Shown here: positions 15,728-24,240 of the stretch, piece after piece
Numbering within the stretch: position 1 is the first letter of the stretch
How the letters are laid out: each line of letters begins with the position of its first letter
Source of the DNA: JANNMJ01 sp031397815
Lineage (GTDB): Bacteria; Bacteroidota; Bacteroidia; Cytophagales; Hymenobacteraceae
Reading direction: 5' to 3'
Length of the DNA stretch: 26,970 nt
Assembly: GCA_031397815.1 (NCBI GenBank)
Contig: JANNMJ010000089.1
Location: 1-26,970, forward strand
Made by a program: the position numbers and the translations under genes
The notes under the pieces: generated by a model
Seen by the model: only the letters and a program-made list of their open reading frames with translations
Database searches by the model: none
What the model was told of the DNA's origin: nothing

Positions 15728-15931
15728 ATGAGCATCATCTTCCTCCTTATCGGCATCAGCCTAACCGTCGCCCTCTGCTTCCTCGGCGCCTTCCTGTGGG
15801 CGAACAACTCCGGGCAATACGACGACACCTACACCCCCAGCATTCGGATGCTCTTCGATGATGATGACGCCGCCGCCGTCGCCGTCGTCCCCGAAGGGAA
15901 GCCTGTAACGCCCCGGTCACACGCCGACTGA
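15728..15931 (+). CDS. ccoS: CcoS, cbb3-type cytochrome oxidase assembly protein
   Basis: A small 67-residue membrane protein needed for maturation of cbb3-type cytochrome c oxidase, possibly for cofactor insertion. One N-terminal membrane helix (IIFLLIGISLTVALCFLGAF) is followed by the diagnostic stretch GQYDDTYTPSIRMLFDD. ATG 15728 is chosen because MSIIFLL is the usual start; an upstream GTG at 15704 adds eight polar residues that the family lacks. The C-terminal tail is Asp/Ala/Val-rich and variable. It is downstream of ccoI on the same strand, which supports the call, although the repeat-filled gap may uncouple transcription. Confidence 0.9.
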   Translation: MSIIFLLIGISLTVALCFLGAFLWANNSGQYDDTYTPSIRMLFDDDDAAAVAVVPEGKPVTPRSHAD

Positions 15932-16027
15932 CCGCCCTCCCGACAACTTTGTGCGCTTATCGGGGGTTATTAGACATTCGCTGTATCTGTTACGCCGGTT
16001 GCGGCACCTTCATTTCTTCCATTCCGA

Positions 16028-16963
16028 ATGCTAGCTCATTCCATCCTCGACACCATCGGCCGTACGCCGTTGGTGCGTATGAACCGCCTTTTCGCCGCCG
16101 AACGCCCCGACGTAGAAGTCTGGGTGAAACTAGAGCGCCAGAATCCCGGCGGCTCCATCAAAGACCGCATCGCCCTCGCGATGATTGAAGACGCCGAAGC
16201 GCGCGGCATCATCACGCCGGGCAAATCGCACCTTATCGAGCCGACGTCCGGCAACACCGGCATCGGGCTGGCGATGGTCGCGGCCGTCAAAGGCTACCGC
16301 CTGACGCTGGTGATGCCCGAATCGATGAGCATCGAGCGCCGCCGCCTGATGGCAGCCTACGGCGCGCAGTTCGAGCTGACCCCGCGCGAGCTGGGGATGA
16401 AAGGCGCCATCGCCAAAGCCCACGAGCTGGTAGCCGCCGAGCCGGACACGGCGTGGCTGCCGAGCCAGTTCGACAACCCCGCGAACGTCCGCGTTCATCA
16501 GCAAACCACAGCGCAGGAAATCCTCGCCGATATGCCGCACCCGGATGGGTTCGATGCCTACATCACGGGCGTCGGGACGGGTGGCCACCTTTCGGGCGTG
16601 GCCGAAGTGCTCAAGCCGTTATTTCCGAAGATGCGCGTGCTGGCCGTCGAGCCGACGCTCTCGCCCGTCATCAGCGGCGGGGCGCCGGGGCCGCACCCGA
16701 TTCAGGGCATCGGCGCCGGGTTCGTCCCCGATAACCTTCACCGCGCCATCCTCGACGGTGTGGTGCAAGTGGCGCCCGCCGATGCGCAGGAAATGGCCCG
16801 CCGCGCCGCCCGCGAAGAGGGTTTATTGGTCGGAGTGAGCAGCGGCGCGAGCCTCGCCGCCGTCCGCCAGACGCTGCCCGAATTGCCGCAGGGCGCCCGC
16901 GTCCTCACCTTCTGCTACGACACCGGCGAACGCTACTTCTCGGTAGAGGGATTGTTCGTTTAA
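16028..16963 (+). CDS. cysK: Cysteine synthase (O-acetylserine sulfhydrylase)
   Basis: A PLP-dependent cytoplasmic enzyme making L-cysteine from O-acetylserine and sulfide. Lys45 in NPGGSIKDR is the Schiff-base lysine. PTSGNTGIGLA (73-83) is the substrate-carboxylate loop, GTGGHLSG binds the PLP phosphate, and GVSSGAS carries the serine that contacts the pyridine nitrogen. MPESMSIERR is the CysK-type loop, so I favour CysK over CysM; cystathionine beta-synthase is ruled out by the lack of a C-terminal regulatory domain. At 311 residues it is normal length. The ATG at 16028 precedes the standard SILDTIGRTPLV. It appears to be a single-gene unit: a 96-bp gap separates it from ccoS and a terminator follows. 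Confidence 0.93.
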   Translation: MLAHSILDTIGRTPLVRMNRLFAAERPDVEVWVKLERQNPGGSIKDRIALAMIEDAEARGIITPGKSHLIEPTSGNTGIGLAMVAAVKGYRLTLVMPESMSIERRRLMAAYGAQFELTPRELGMKGAIAKAHELVAAEPDTAWLPSQFDNPANVRVHQQTTAQEILADMPHPDGFDAYITGVGTGGHLSGVAEVLKPLFPKMRVLAVEPTLSPVISGGAPGPHPIQGIGAGFVPDNLHRAILDGVVQVAPADAQEMARRAAREEGLLVGVSSGASLAAVRQTLPELPQGARVLTFCYDTGERYFSVEGLFV

Positions 16964-17007
16964 GCCTCATAATCAGATGCTGAGCTTCTTTTCTGAAAAA
17001 AAAATTT

Positions 17008-17038
17008 GCGCCCCGGCTTTTCGCTGGGGCGCTTTTTT
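17008..17038 (+). terminator. Rho-independent terminator after cysK
   Basis: The stem GCGCCCC/GGGGCGC (17008-17014 and 17026-17032) is followed by six T residues. A run of nine A residues lies just upstream, so it may also act on transcripts from the other strand. It starts 45 bp after the cysK stop. Confidence 0.88.
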
Positions 17039-17083
17039 GTGCCCCCTTAACAATGACGTAACGTAGCGCGAAGTGAAAGGCGG

Positions 17084-17091
17084 TACCTTTA
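17084..17091 (+). promoter_or_regulatory. Possible -7 box of the T9SS surface-protein gene
   Basis: TACCTTTA matches seven of eight positions of... the Bacteroidetes pattern TAnnTTTG apart from the last base. It lies 47 bp before the ATG in the 99-bp space after the cysK terminator, where this gene's promoter must be. No clear -33 element was found. Confidence 0.35.
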
Positions 17092-17137
17092 CTCTCGGAT
17101 TTTTCACCCACCAATTCCACCCCCCCTTCATACTTAT

Positions 17138-20100
17138 ATGCTCACATTGCGACGCCTTTTTGGGTCGGCGCTAACGGTAGCAGCCCTCGCGGGGCTTACT
17201 CCGGCAGCTCAAGCCCAGACGCCCTATTCGTTTCAGACGGATGGGAACACCTACACGGAGGATTTCTCCACGATCAGCACCTGGACTGGCCCCGGCACGG
17301 CTCCTGCTGCTGTAACCGGTACGGGCGCCGGCGCTACGCCAGCCTCGCGGTTTGGCCGGGTGGCCAACGGCGCACTCACTAACCTCGCGGCCGCTGACGT
17401 CAACGCGGTGAACGTGACGACGAACGCGCTGTTCCTAGCTTTCCCCGGCGGCGGATCGGGCGTGTCTAAGATTACGACGGTCACGACGGGCATTACGCAG
17501 CCAGCTATCGGGCTGTTGGCCACAGGTACGGCTCCAAGCGGCCGTTCTACGGCGTTCGATGTATTCTTCGATTTCACGAACCGTAACGCTGGTACGCTAG
17601 CTTATAACTGGGCACAGCTTACCAACTCAACGGGTACTCGTACGGGCACCCTTCGCGTTTACGGCACCACGGTAACAAACCCCGTTGCTGCTGATTTCTC
17701 GCAGATCGGCACCGACATTACGGTGACGAACGGCGTGGCGAGCAACGGCAACTTCTCGGCTGCTCTGCCGGGAGCTTTCAATGGCAGCGCTACGGCGCGG
17801 GTTCGTTTCTACTTCACTTCGGCTCTTGATAACGCCGGCGGGGGCACCCGTCCCGGCATCGCTGTCGATGACATCGTGGTGACGGCTACCGCCCTTGGCG
17901 GTTCGCCAACGTTCAGCGCAGCAGCCTCGGTATCGGGCCTGAACAGCGTGCAGAGCGTAGCGGGCACGCCGGTATCGGTCACTCTCAACGGCAGCAACCT
18001 GACGGCTACGCCGCTGATTGCCAGCGTGACGGGTCCGTTCCAGGTGTCGGCTACCAGCGGCGGTACTTACGGTTCGTCGGCTACTATCGGCGTAAGCTCC
18101 GGTTCGCCGCAGACGCTGTTCGTGCGCGTTAACTCGGCTACCACGGGTGCTGTAACGGGTTCTATCTCGTACAGCGGCGGCGGCTTGGCTTCGGCTCCGA
18201 CCAACACCTCGCTTTCGGGCACGGTGCTCGACAACGAGCCGACCACGCAGCCAACCCTGACGGTTTCGGCCACCACGGCCACCACGCTCACGCTGAATCT
18301 GGCGGGCGGCAACGGTGCCAAGTTCATCATTATCGGTCGCGCCGGTAGCGCCTTCCAAGACCAATCCGGTTTCCAGGGCAGCAACCAGCCAGCCGACGGT
18401 ACGGCCTACTCTCCTAACGCCGCTTTCGGCTTGGGTGCCACGGTCGGTACGGCGGGTGTGTTCGCGGTCAGCAGCGGTTCGGGCACGAGCGTGACCGTTA
18501 CGGGCCTCACGGGCGGTACGGCTTACGCGTTTGCCGCGTTCTCTTACAACGACGACGGCGGCACGACCGGCGCGCAGAACTACCTGGTAGCAGGCATTCC
18601 GGTAGTATCGCCGGGTCCGCTTGCCGCTAACGTCGTCAGCGCTACCACCGACCAGCCACCGGGCGTCTCTTACACCTGGAGCGGCCCAGCTAACGGCCTC
18701 TACACGACCGCCGCCAACTGGACGCCGGCGCGTACGACCCCAGCAGCAAACGACCTCATCGAAATCCCAGCTGGCTCGTCGATCAACGTTGATCTGGCGG
18801 CTAACGAAACGGTTGGTAACTTCTCCATCACCGGCTCCGGTATTGTGACGATGACGATGACGGGTGCCGCTTCGCGCACCATCATCATCAACTCGCCATC
18901 GGCTGGTACCGACTTCTCGATCCCCGCCGGTGCTACCCTGCGCCTGCGCACCACCACCACGGCTACCGGCCTGAACTTCACGGTGAACTCGGGCAGCACG
19001 GGCACCATCGGTGGTACGCTCGATATCAACGGTAACTCGGGTACGGTTCTCACGAACGCTCTCTTCACGGGCACGGGCACGGTGAACATCCTGAGCGGCG
19101 CGGCCGTAACGGTGGGCGCTTTCGTTACCGGTGGTTCGGTGGCCGGCACGGGCACCACCTTCCAGAACGGTTCGACGCTGACGAAGAACGGCGGCACCAC
19201 CCCAACGGCTACCTTCCAGCCGAGCTCGACGCTCATCTGGAACATCGCAAGCTCGCTGGGCTTGTCGGGCCGCACGTACGGCAACCTCGTCCTCGACAAC
19301 TTCTCTAACGGCGGCGTAACGGGCGGTTCGCTCCTGACCATCAACAACCTCACGTTCAACGCCACCGGCAAAACGGTTGGCCTGAACCTGACGGGCGGCA
19401 TCGTCATCAACGGTAACCTGAACGTTACGGCTGGTACGCTCAACTTCACGCCAGCTTCGGCTAGTGCGTTGACCTTCAGCAGCCCAACGGCTACGGTAAC
19501 GTCGGTTTCGCCGATCACGCTATCGAACGTGACCCTCAACAAGCCAAACGGCGCTACGCTGGAGCTGACCGATTTGATCATCGGCACTTCGGCCGTTACG
19601 CTCGGTACCAACACCAGCCTGAACATCGCCAACAGCCTGACCTTCACGACGGCTGCCGGCATCACCGCAGGTGCTAACATCCTCACGCTCCTCAGCACCC
19701 CAAGCCAGACGGCCTACGTGGTGAGCACCGGCACGGGTACGGCTAACGCCACTGTGCAGCGCGCCGTGAGCAGCACGAGCAGCTACACCGGCGTTGGCTA
19801 CCGCCATTACGCGGCGCCAGTAACGGGTTCTACCGTGGCCGACCTCGCGACCGGCACGTTCTCGCCAATCGTCGACCCGGCCTTCAACACGCCGACCCCG
19901 CCGACCTACACCAACGCCACGTACCCGAACGTGTTCGTGTTCAACCCGGCCCTCGTGACTGTGAACACGCCGCTGAGCTTCTCGAAAGCCTACCAGTCGG
20001 CTGATGCGACGTCGGATGTGCTCGTGAACGGTAAAGGCTACTCGGTGCGCAAAGACGCTTCGACGGTGGATTTCGTCGGTGCCCTCTCGACCGGCAACAA

Positions 20101-21139
20101 AGCCCTCACCCTTACCAGCGATGGCTCGGGCGGTGGCCTGCGCGGCTGGAACCTGCTCGGCAACCCGTACCCATCGCCGCTCGACTGGCAATTGGTGCGT
20201 GACGCCAGCGCAATCCCTGCAGCAACGGTTCAGGCGACGATCTACTTCTACAAGCCAACCAGCACGACCGGCGGTTTCTACGACTTCACGTCCGGCCTCG
20301 CCGGCGACGACTTCAACGACATCGCACTCGGTCAGGGCTTCTTCGCCCGCAAGACGACCGCCGCTGCTTCGGCCACGATCAACGTGACGAACGCGATGCG
20401 CACGATTGGCAACGGCAACAACTTCGAGCGTGCCGCTCCCGTGAGCGCCCAGCCGTACGTACGCCTCGCCATCACCAACACGGCCGCCCCAACGGTGCAG
20501 CCGAAAACGGTGATCTACTTCGATGCTACCGCCACCAACGGCCTCGATAACTTCCACGACGGCCTAGCCGTGGGTCGCTCGAACGGTGATGTGCCTTCGA
20601 TCCTGACGCTCATCAACGGCGAAGAAGCCGGTGTGAACGCCCTGAACGCCCTGCCAACCGCTGGTATGGCCGATGTAGTGGTGCCCGTGCTCGTGGCAAC
20701 GCCCGTAGCCGGTACCTACACCATCAGCGCCGACAAATTCTTGGAGCTGCCAACCGGCACGGCCGTGATTCTGGAAGACGCCGTAAATGGCCGCACCCAG
20801 GACCTGACCCAGAACGGCACCTACACCTTCCAGTCGGGTGCTAGCTACGCTGGTCAGCGCTTCACGATCCGCTTCAGCACCGCTGGCCGCGTAACCGGCC
20901 TCAGCGCCGACCTGACCGCCAACGCCCTGAACCTCTACCCGAACCCGGCGACCAGCTCGGTGCGCATCAGCGCTCCAGCCAACACCACGGTTCGCGTGTT
21001 CGACGCCGTTGGTCGTGAAGTGAAAACGCTGCGCATCGACGCTGCCGGTACCGAAACCACCATCGCCCTGACCGGCCTGAAAGCAGGTCTGTACACGGTG
21101 CGTGCCGGTGCTGCTTCGCAGAAGCTCGTCATCCAGTAA
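17138..21139 (+). CDS. Large secreted surface protein with T9SS C-terminal sorting domain
   Basis: A 1333-residue exported protein, probably cell-surface attached or released by the type IX secretion system. Residues 1-27 are a signal peptide ending AAQAQ. An N-terminal beta-sandwich-like region (30-250) is followed by Ig-like (about 255-370) and FN3-like (about 375-490) segments, then a Thr/Gly/Asn-rich region with beta-helix-like repetition (about 510-880). Near 1005 is the Bacteroidetes motif GWNLLGNPYPSPLDW. The last 70 residues (NLYPNPATSSVRIS to GLYTVRAGAASQKLVIQ) are a type A sorting domain, cleaved and replaced by a lipid-linked sugar in known systems. No enzymatic motif is seen; an adhesive or structural role is inferred. 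Codon choice differs from neighbours (many GCT, GGT and CCA codons), which may reflect high expression. It has its own terminator. Confidence 0.85.
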   Translation: MLTLRRLFGSALTVAALAGLTPAAQAQTPYSFQTDGNTYTEDFSTISTWTGPGTAPAAVTGTGAGATPASRFGRVANGALTNLAAADVNAVNVTTNALFLAFPGGGSGVSKITTVTTGITQPAIGLLATGTAPSGRSTAFDVFFDFTNRNAGTLAYNWAQLTNSTGTRTGTLRVYGTTVTNPVAADFSQIGTDITVTNGVASNGNFSAALPGAFNGSATARVRFYFTSALDNAGGGTRPGIAVDDIVVTATALGGSPTFSAAASVSGLNSVQSVAGTPVSVTLNGSNLTATPLIASVTGPFQVSATSGGTYGSSATIGVSSGSPQTLFVRVNSATTGAVTGSISYSGGGLASAPTNTSLSGTVLDNEPTTQPTLTVSATTATTLTLNLAGGNGAKFIIIGRAGSAFQDQSGFQGSNQPADGTAYSPNAAFGLGATVGTAGVFAVSSGSGTSVTVTGLTGGTAYAFAAFSYNDDGGTTGAQNYLVAGIPVVSPGPLAANVVSATTDQPPGVSYTWSGPANGLYTTAANWTPARTTPAANDLIEIPAGSSINVDLAANETVGNFSITGSGIVTMTMTGAASRTIIINSPSAGTDFSIPAGATLRLRTTTTATGLNFTVNSGSTGTIGGTLDINGNSGTVLTNALFTGTGTVNILSGAAVTVGAFVTGGSVAGTGTTFQNGSTLTKNGGTTPTATFQPSSTLIWNIASSLGLSGRTYGNLVLDNFSNGGVTGGSLLTINNLTFNATGKTVGLNLTGGIVINGNLNVTAGTLNFTPASASALTFSSPTATVTSVSPITLSNVTLNKPNGATLELTDLIIGTSAVTLGTNTSLNIANSLTFTTAAGITAGANILTLLSTPSQTAYVVSTGTGTANATVQRAVSSTSSYTGVGYRHYAAPVTGSTVADLATGTFSPIVDPAFNTPTPPTYTNATYPNVFVFNPALVTVNTPLSFSKAYQSADATSDVLVNGKGYSVRKDASTVDFVGALSTGNKALTLTSDGSGGGLRGWNLLGNPYPSPLDWQLVRDASAIPAATVQATIYFYKPTSTTGGFYDFTSGLAGDDFNDIALGQGFFARKTTAAASATINVTNAMRTIGNGNNFERAAPVSAQPYVRLAITNTAAPTVQPKTVIYFDATATNGLDNFHDGLAVGRSNGDVPSILTLINGEEAGVNALNALPTAGMADVVVPVLVATPVAGTYTISADKFLELPTGTAVILEDAVNGRTQDLTQNGTYTFQSGASYAGQRFTIRFSTAGRVTGLSADLTANALNLYPNPATSSVRISAPANTTVRVFDAVGREVKTLRIDAAGTETTIALTGLKAGLYTVRAGAASQKLVIQ

Positions 21140-21194
21140 GGCCAGCGGGTAGCGGCGCCCCGCGCTGCTACCCCAACCGTCTGCTCGATACCTA

Positions 21195-21232
21195 AAATCG
21201 CCCCCGGTAGCCTTGGCTGCCGGGGGCGATTT
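21195..21232 (+). terminator. Terminator of the T9SS surface-protein gene
   Basis: AAATCGCCCCCGG pairs with CCGGGGGCGATTT (13 bp), with an inner AGCC/GGCT extension and a TT loop. The sequence after it is moderately T-rich (TTGCGTTTG). It begins 56 bp after the stop codon. Confidence 0.82.
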
Positions 21233-21304
21233 GCGTTTGCGGTTAACCCAAGTTGCGGGTTATGGGGCATTGGGGCTCAAGCGGCTGACCGGAAATTTGC
21301 CCGG

Positions 21305-21420
21305 TTGTGTCATTGTGAGGAACGAAGCAATCCTCGTTTGCTGAGCGTGTTTGCTCAGCCACGTTGCCGAGCCGACGAGGATGGCCACGTCGTCGCAAAG
21401 CCTCCTCCTCGCCACGACAA
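21305..21420. repeat. Imperfect inverted repeat of the CATTGYGAGGAACGAAGCAATC type
   Basis: The left end reads TCATTGTGAGGAACGAAGCA then ATCCTCG; the right end, reverse-complemented, starts TTGTCGTGGCGAGGAGG and ends CATCCTCG. A small CTGAGC/GCTCAG hairpin (21341-21358) lies inside. Repeats of this wording are common in bacterial genomes as non-coding mobile palindromes. Confidence 0.65.
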
Positions 21421-21470
21421 AATTCTCGATAACCAGATCAGGATCGGTTTCGGAGTTGATGTACGCTCGT

Positions 21471-21526
21471 GTAGGGACGCCTATTGGCGTCCACGGGTTG
21501 AGTAGGACGCCAATAGGCGTCCCTAC
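21471..21526. repeat. Perfect 22-bp inverted repeat with GTAGGGACG...CGTCCCTAC ends
   Basis: Arms at 21471-21492 and 21505-21526 are perfectly complementary around a 12-nt loop. Each arm also contains GGACGCC/GGCGTCC symmetry (GACGCCTATTGGCGTC). The outer GTAGGG/CCCTAC resembles the ends of the repeat cores at 15512 and 26890. It lies 56 bp beyond the 3' end of the penicillin-binding-protein gene and may terminate it. Confidence 0.8.
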
Positions 21527-21581
21527 GCACGTAAACGGACCCCAAAAATTGATCTACCTGACTTGACCGACCGCTTAAGCC

Positions 21582-23915
21582 CTAAATATCGCCGTCCTCA
21601 GCGGTGGGGGCCTCGGTGGGGATGAGCTGGGTGGAATCGTTGGAGATGCCGTTTTTGTACTTGTAACAGTCAATCTCGATGGTGAGCGGGGCTTCCGGTT
21701 TCGGGAACGGCTCGTGCGAGATGGTGATGTTCTTATCGGCCATCGCCTTTTTCATGAACAGGCCGTAAATCGGGAGGGCTTGGCGGGCGCCCTGACCGAG
21801 GTCGCCGTTGCGGAAGTGGATGGAGCGGTCTTCGCCGCCGACCCACGTCCCGCAGACGAGGTCCGGGGTGAGGCCCATGAACCACGCGTCGGAGTAGTTG
21901 GAGGTGGTACCGGTCTTCGCGCCGATTTCGCCTTTCAGGCCATACTTGCTGCCGCGCAGCGCCACGGCCGTGCCGCCGGGACCGGTGGTGGCTTGCAGCA
22001 TGTGGATCATCACATAGGCGGTCTGCTCGCTGAGGACTTCGCGGGTCGTCGGGACGTACTCGTAGAGGATGTTGCCGGATTTGTCTTCGATGCGGGTGAT
22101 GTAGACGGGCGCCATCCGCACGCCGTGGTTCACGAAGGTGCCGTAAGCACCGGCCATTTCGTAAATGCTCACGTCGTAGATGCCGAAGCCGATGGGCGGC
22201 AGCGGCTCCAGCTCGCCGGTGATGCCGAGGCGTTGGGCGTAATCGACGACGCGCTGCGGCGTCAGGCTCTTCACCAGAAACGCCGTGACCGAGTTGACGG
22301 ACCGCGCCAGCGCCTCGCGTAGGGTGTAGCGCCGCCCGGTGTAACGGCCCTCGAAATTCTTGGGCGTGTAGGGCGGGCGCCCGGCTTCGGCGGGGAACGT
22401 GACGGCCACATCCGCGACTTCATAGCACGGCGAAAAGCCGTTGTCGATGGCCGCCGTGTACACAATCGGCTTGAAGGTGGAGCCGGGCTGACGACGGCCC
22501 TGCTTCACGTGGTCGTACTTGAAGAACTTGAAATTCGGCCCGCCGACCCACGCCCGGATGCGCCCGTTGAGCGGGTCCATCGCCAGAAAACCGGCGTGCA
22601 GGAAGCGCTTGTAATACGCGAGGGAATCGTAGGGCGAGAACCGCACTTTCTTCTCCTGATTCGGGGAGCGCCAGTCGAATACGGTCATCGGGCGCTTGCG
22701 GTGGAGGTAGATGCGGACGGAATCGGCGTCGCCGTCGTAGCGCGCCATCGCGCGGCGGTAATGGTCGGTTTGCCGGATGGCGTTGTCGAGGAAGTTTTTG
22801 ATCGGCTTGCCGTCCTTGTCAATCCACGGGTCTTGCCCGGCCCAGTGCGCGTCGAAGAGGCGCTGGTAGTTTTTCAGATGCTCGGCGAGGGCTTCTTCGG
22901 CGTACCGCTGGAGGCGCGCGTCGATGGTGGTGTGGATGCGGAGACCGTCGGCGTAGAGGTCGAGGTTATGCTCGCGGCACCACGACTGGAGCCATTTGCT
23001 CGCTTCGGCGCGGAAGTACGGCGCGATGCCTTTGGAGGCGTTCTCGACGTTGTATTTCAGCTTGATAGGCGCGGCGGCGAGGCGGGTTTCGGTAGCGGCG
23101 TCGAGGTAGCCGTACTTCTGCATCTGGTCGAGGACGGTGTTGCGGCGGCGCAGCGCGTTGGCCGGATTCAGCACCGGGCTGTAGTACGACGGCGCTTTCA
23201 GTACCCCCACGAGCATCGCCGATTCTTCGGGCGCCAGCTCCTGCGGATTCTTCCCGTAGAAGGTTTTAGCGGCGGTTTTAATGCCGAACGCGTTCGATCC
23301 GAAATCAACGGTGTTGAGGTACATCGTCATGATTTCAGGCTTCGAATACGCCCGTTCGAGCTTCACGGCCATAATCCACTCCTTCGTCTTCACGATGAGC
23401 ATCCGCAGCTTCCCCCGGCTCAGGGAGCCGTTGTCGAGGTCGGAGCGGGTACGGAAGAGGTTCTTCGCGAGCTGCTGCGAGATGGTGCTGCTGCCGCGCT
23501 TCTGGCCGGTGAGCTTGTAATACAGAATCGCGAACGTCCCCTTGAAATCAATGCCGGAATGGTCGGCAAAGCGCACGTCTTCCGTCGCGAGGAGGGCGTT
23601 GACGAGGTTCGCCGGAAGCTCATTGTACGTCACTGGGGAGCGGTTCTCGCGGAAATATTTCCCCATTGGCTGCCCATCAGCGGAGAACATCTCAGAAGCC
23701 AGCTCAGAGCGCGGGTTTTCGAGGGTGCGCAGGTCGGGGAGGTCGCCGAAGAGGCCGCCGGCGTTTTCGCTCACGGCCCAGATGTAGAGCACGAGGCCGA
23801 GCAGCCCACCGGCCAGCCCCAGCCACGCACCGGTAATCAAGCGGGTAAACAACGGCCGGTAACGGCGCGACGGCGGCGATGACATAGGTGACGGAACAAC
23901 GGGGGCAGACTTCAT
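21582..23915 (-). CDS. Class A penicillin-binding protein (PBP1A-like transglycosylase/transpeptidase)
   Basis: A 777-residue bifunctional peptidoglycan synthase anchored in the inner membrane. One membrane helix at about 27-48 follows a short basic cytoplasmic tail (SRRYRPLFTR). The GT51 domain contains ATEDVRFADHSGIDFKG (110-126; catalytic Glu112) and GSSTISQQLAKNLF (141-154), for glycan polymerisation from lipid II. The transpeptidase domain has STFK with nucleophile Ser479, the SVNS motif, and KTGT at 667 (GAKTGTTSNYSDAWF). All catalytic motifs are intact. The ATG at 23915 gives a normal N-terminus; ATG at 23885 (MSSPPSRR) is a possible alternative. It is divergent from the arsenic operon and convergent with the surface-protein gene, so it is transcribed alone. 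Confidence 0.92.
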   Translation of the reverse strand: MKSAPVVPSPMSSPPSRRYRPLFTRLITGAWLGLAGGLLGLVLYIWAVSENAGGLFGDLPDLRTLENPRSELASEMFSADGQPMGKYFRENRSPVTYNELPANLVNALLATEDVRFADHSGIDFKGTFAILYYKLTGQKRGSSTISQQLAKNLFRTRSDLDNGSLSRGKLRMLIVKTKEWIMAVKLERAYSKPEIMTMYLNTVDFGSNAFGIKTAAKTFYGKNPQELAPEESAMLVGVLKAPSYYSPVLNPANALRRRNTVLDQMQKYGYLDAATETRLAAAPIKLKYNVENASKGIAPYFRAEASKWLQSWCREHNLDLYADGLRIHTTIDARLQRYAEEALAEHLKNYQRLFDAHWAGQDPWIDKDGKPIKNFLDNAIRQTDHYRRAMARYDGDADSVRIYLHRKRPMTVFDWRSPNQEKKVRFSPYDSLAYYKRFLHAGFLAMDPLNGRIRAWVGGPNFKFFKYDHVKQGRRQPGSTFKPIVYTAAIDNGFSPCYEVADVAVTFPAEAGRPPYTPKNFEGRYTGRRYTLREALARSVNSVTAFLVKSLTPQRVVDYAQRLGITGELEPLPPIGFGIYDVSIYEMAGAYGTFVNHGVRMAPVYITRIEDKSGNILYEYVPTTREVLSEQTAYVMIHMLQATTGPGGTAVALRGSKYGLKGEIGAKTGTTSNYSDAWFMGLTPDLVCGTWVGGEDRSIHFRNGDLGQGARQALPIYGLFMKKAMADKNITISHEPFPKPEAPLTIEIDCYKYKNGISNDSTQLIPTEAPTAEDGDI

Positions 23916-23950
23916 AGCGGGCGCAAAGTTCGGCAGGGATTCGCTGCCGC

Positions 23951-23980
23951 GAATCGTGCCGAATCGCGCCGAATCGCGCG
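23951..23980 (+). repeat. Three tandem copies of GAATCGYGCC
   Basis: GAATCGTGCC, GAATCGCGCC and GAATCGCGCG follow each other without a gap. The last copy overlaps the beginning of the REP-like module, suggesting expansion of its edge. Confidence 0.65.
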
Positions 23981-24024
23981 GGGCTCCGCCCCGTGTGTAC
24001 TATTCGTGGGCCTCTGGCCCGCAC
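23972..24024 (+). repeat. REP-like module, forward copy B (diverged)
   Basis: It shares AATCGCGCGGGGCTC-GCCCCGTG, the CTATTCG joint and the CTCTGGCCCGC end with 15428-15481, with several substitutions in between. Confidence 0.8.
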
Positions 24025-24040
24025 ACGCGGAGGGCGCATT

Positions 24041-24129
24041 CCTACGTACCCGGCACCGTCTCGGTGCCGGAGCTGTGGAGGCCAATTAGTGCTCAACCAC
24101 CGGCACCGTCTCGGTGCCGGGTACGTAGG
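24041..24129. repeat. Palindromic core carrying two CCGGCACCG-TCT-CGGTGCCGG hairpins
   Basis: The arms CCTACGTACCCGGCACCG (from 24041) and CGGTGCCGGGTACGTAGG (to 24129) are inverted. The hairpin loops (TCT) are in the same orientation in both, so the element is an inverted repeat built from directly repeated hairpins. Confidence 0.8.
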
Positions 24130-24160
24130 ATGTGTACCCCAACGGGGTTCTTTTCCACAG

Positions 24161-24193
24161 CCCGGGGTTGATTTTGAAAAAATCTACCCCGGG
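24161..24193. repeat. 15-bp hairpin with CCCGGGG stem
   Basis: Arms 24161-24175 and 24179-24193 pair at 14 of 15 positions with a 3-nt loop. It sits inside the nested repeat block, next to a small ACCCC/GGGGT hairpin near 24136-24149. Confidence 0.75.
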
Positions 24194-24240
24194 TGCGCGT
24201 GGAGTACGCGTGACGTGCGCTTTTGGTGCGCCCAACCGCC

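Larger units (their letters stand above)
21140..21581. other. Intergenic region with terminator and two repeats, no gene
   Basis: This 442-bp space between convergent genes holds a terminator (21195-21232), a long imperfect inverted repeat (21305-21420) and a perfect 22-bp inverted repeat (21471-21526). Short open frames here lie across the repeats and are not believable genes. Confidence 0.7.

Noticed and set aside
19520..20557. A 345-codon minus-strand open frame inside the T9SS surface-protein gene.
   Set aside because: Shadow of a long repetitive gene; the plus-strand frame has a signal peptide and sorting domain, the antisense has neither.
21305..21526. Short open frames between the surface-protein and PBP1A genes as small proteins.
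   Set aside because: They read through palindromic repeats and change with each repeat copy, so coding is not supported.
22509..23882. A 457-codon open frame on the plus strand opposite the penicillin-binding protein gene.
   Set aside because: The minus strand carries all GT51 and transpeptidase motifs; the plus-strand translation is low-information and has no recognisable domain.
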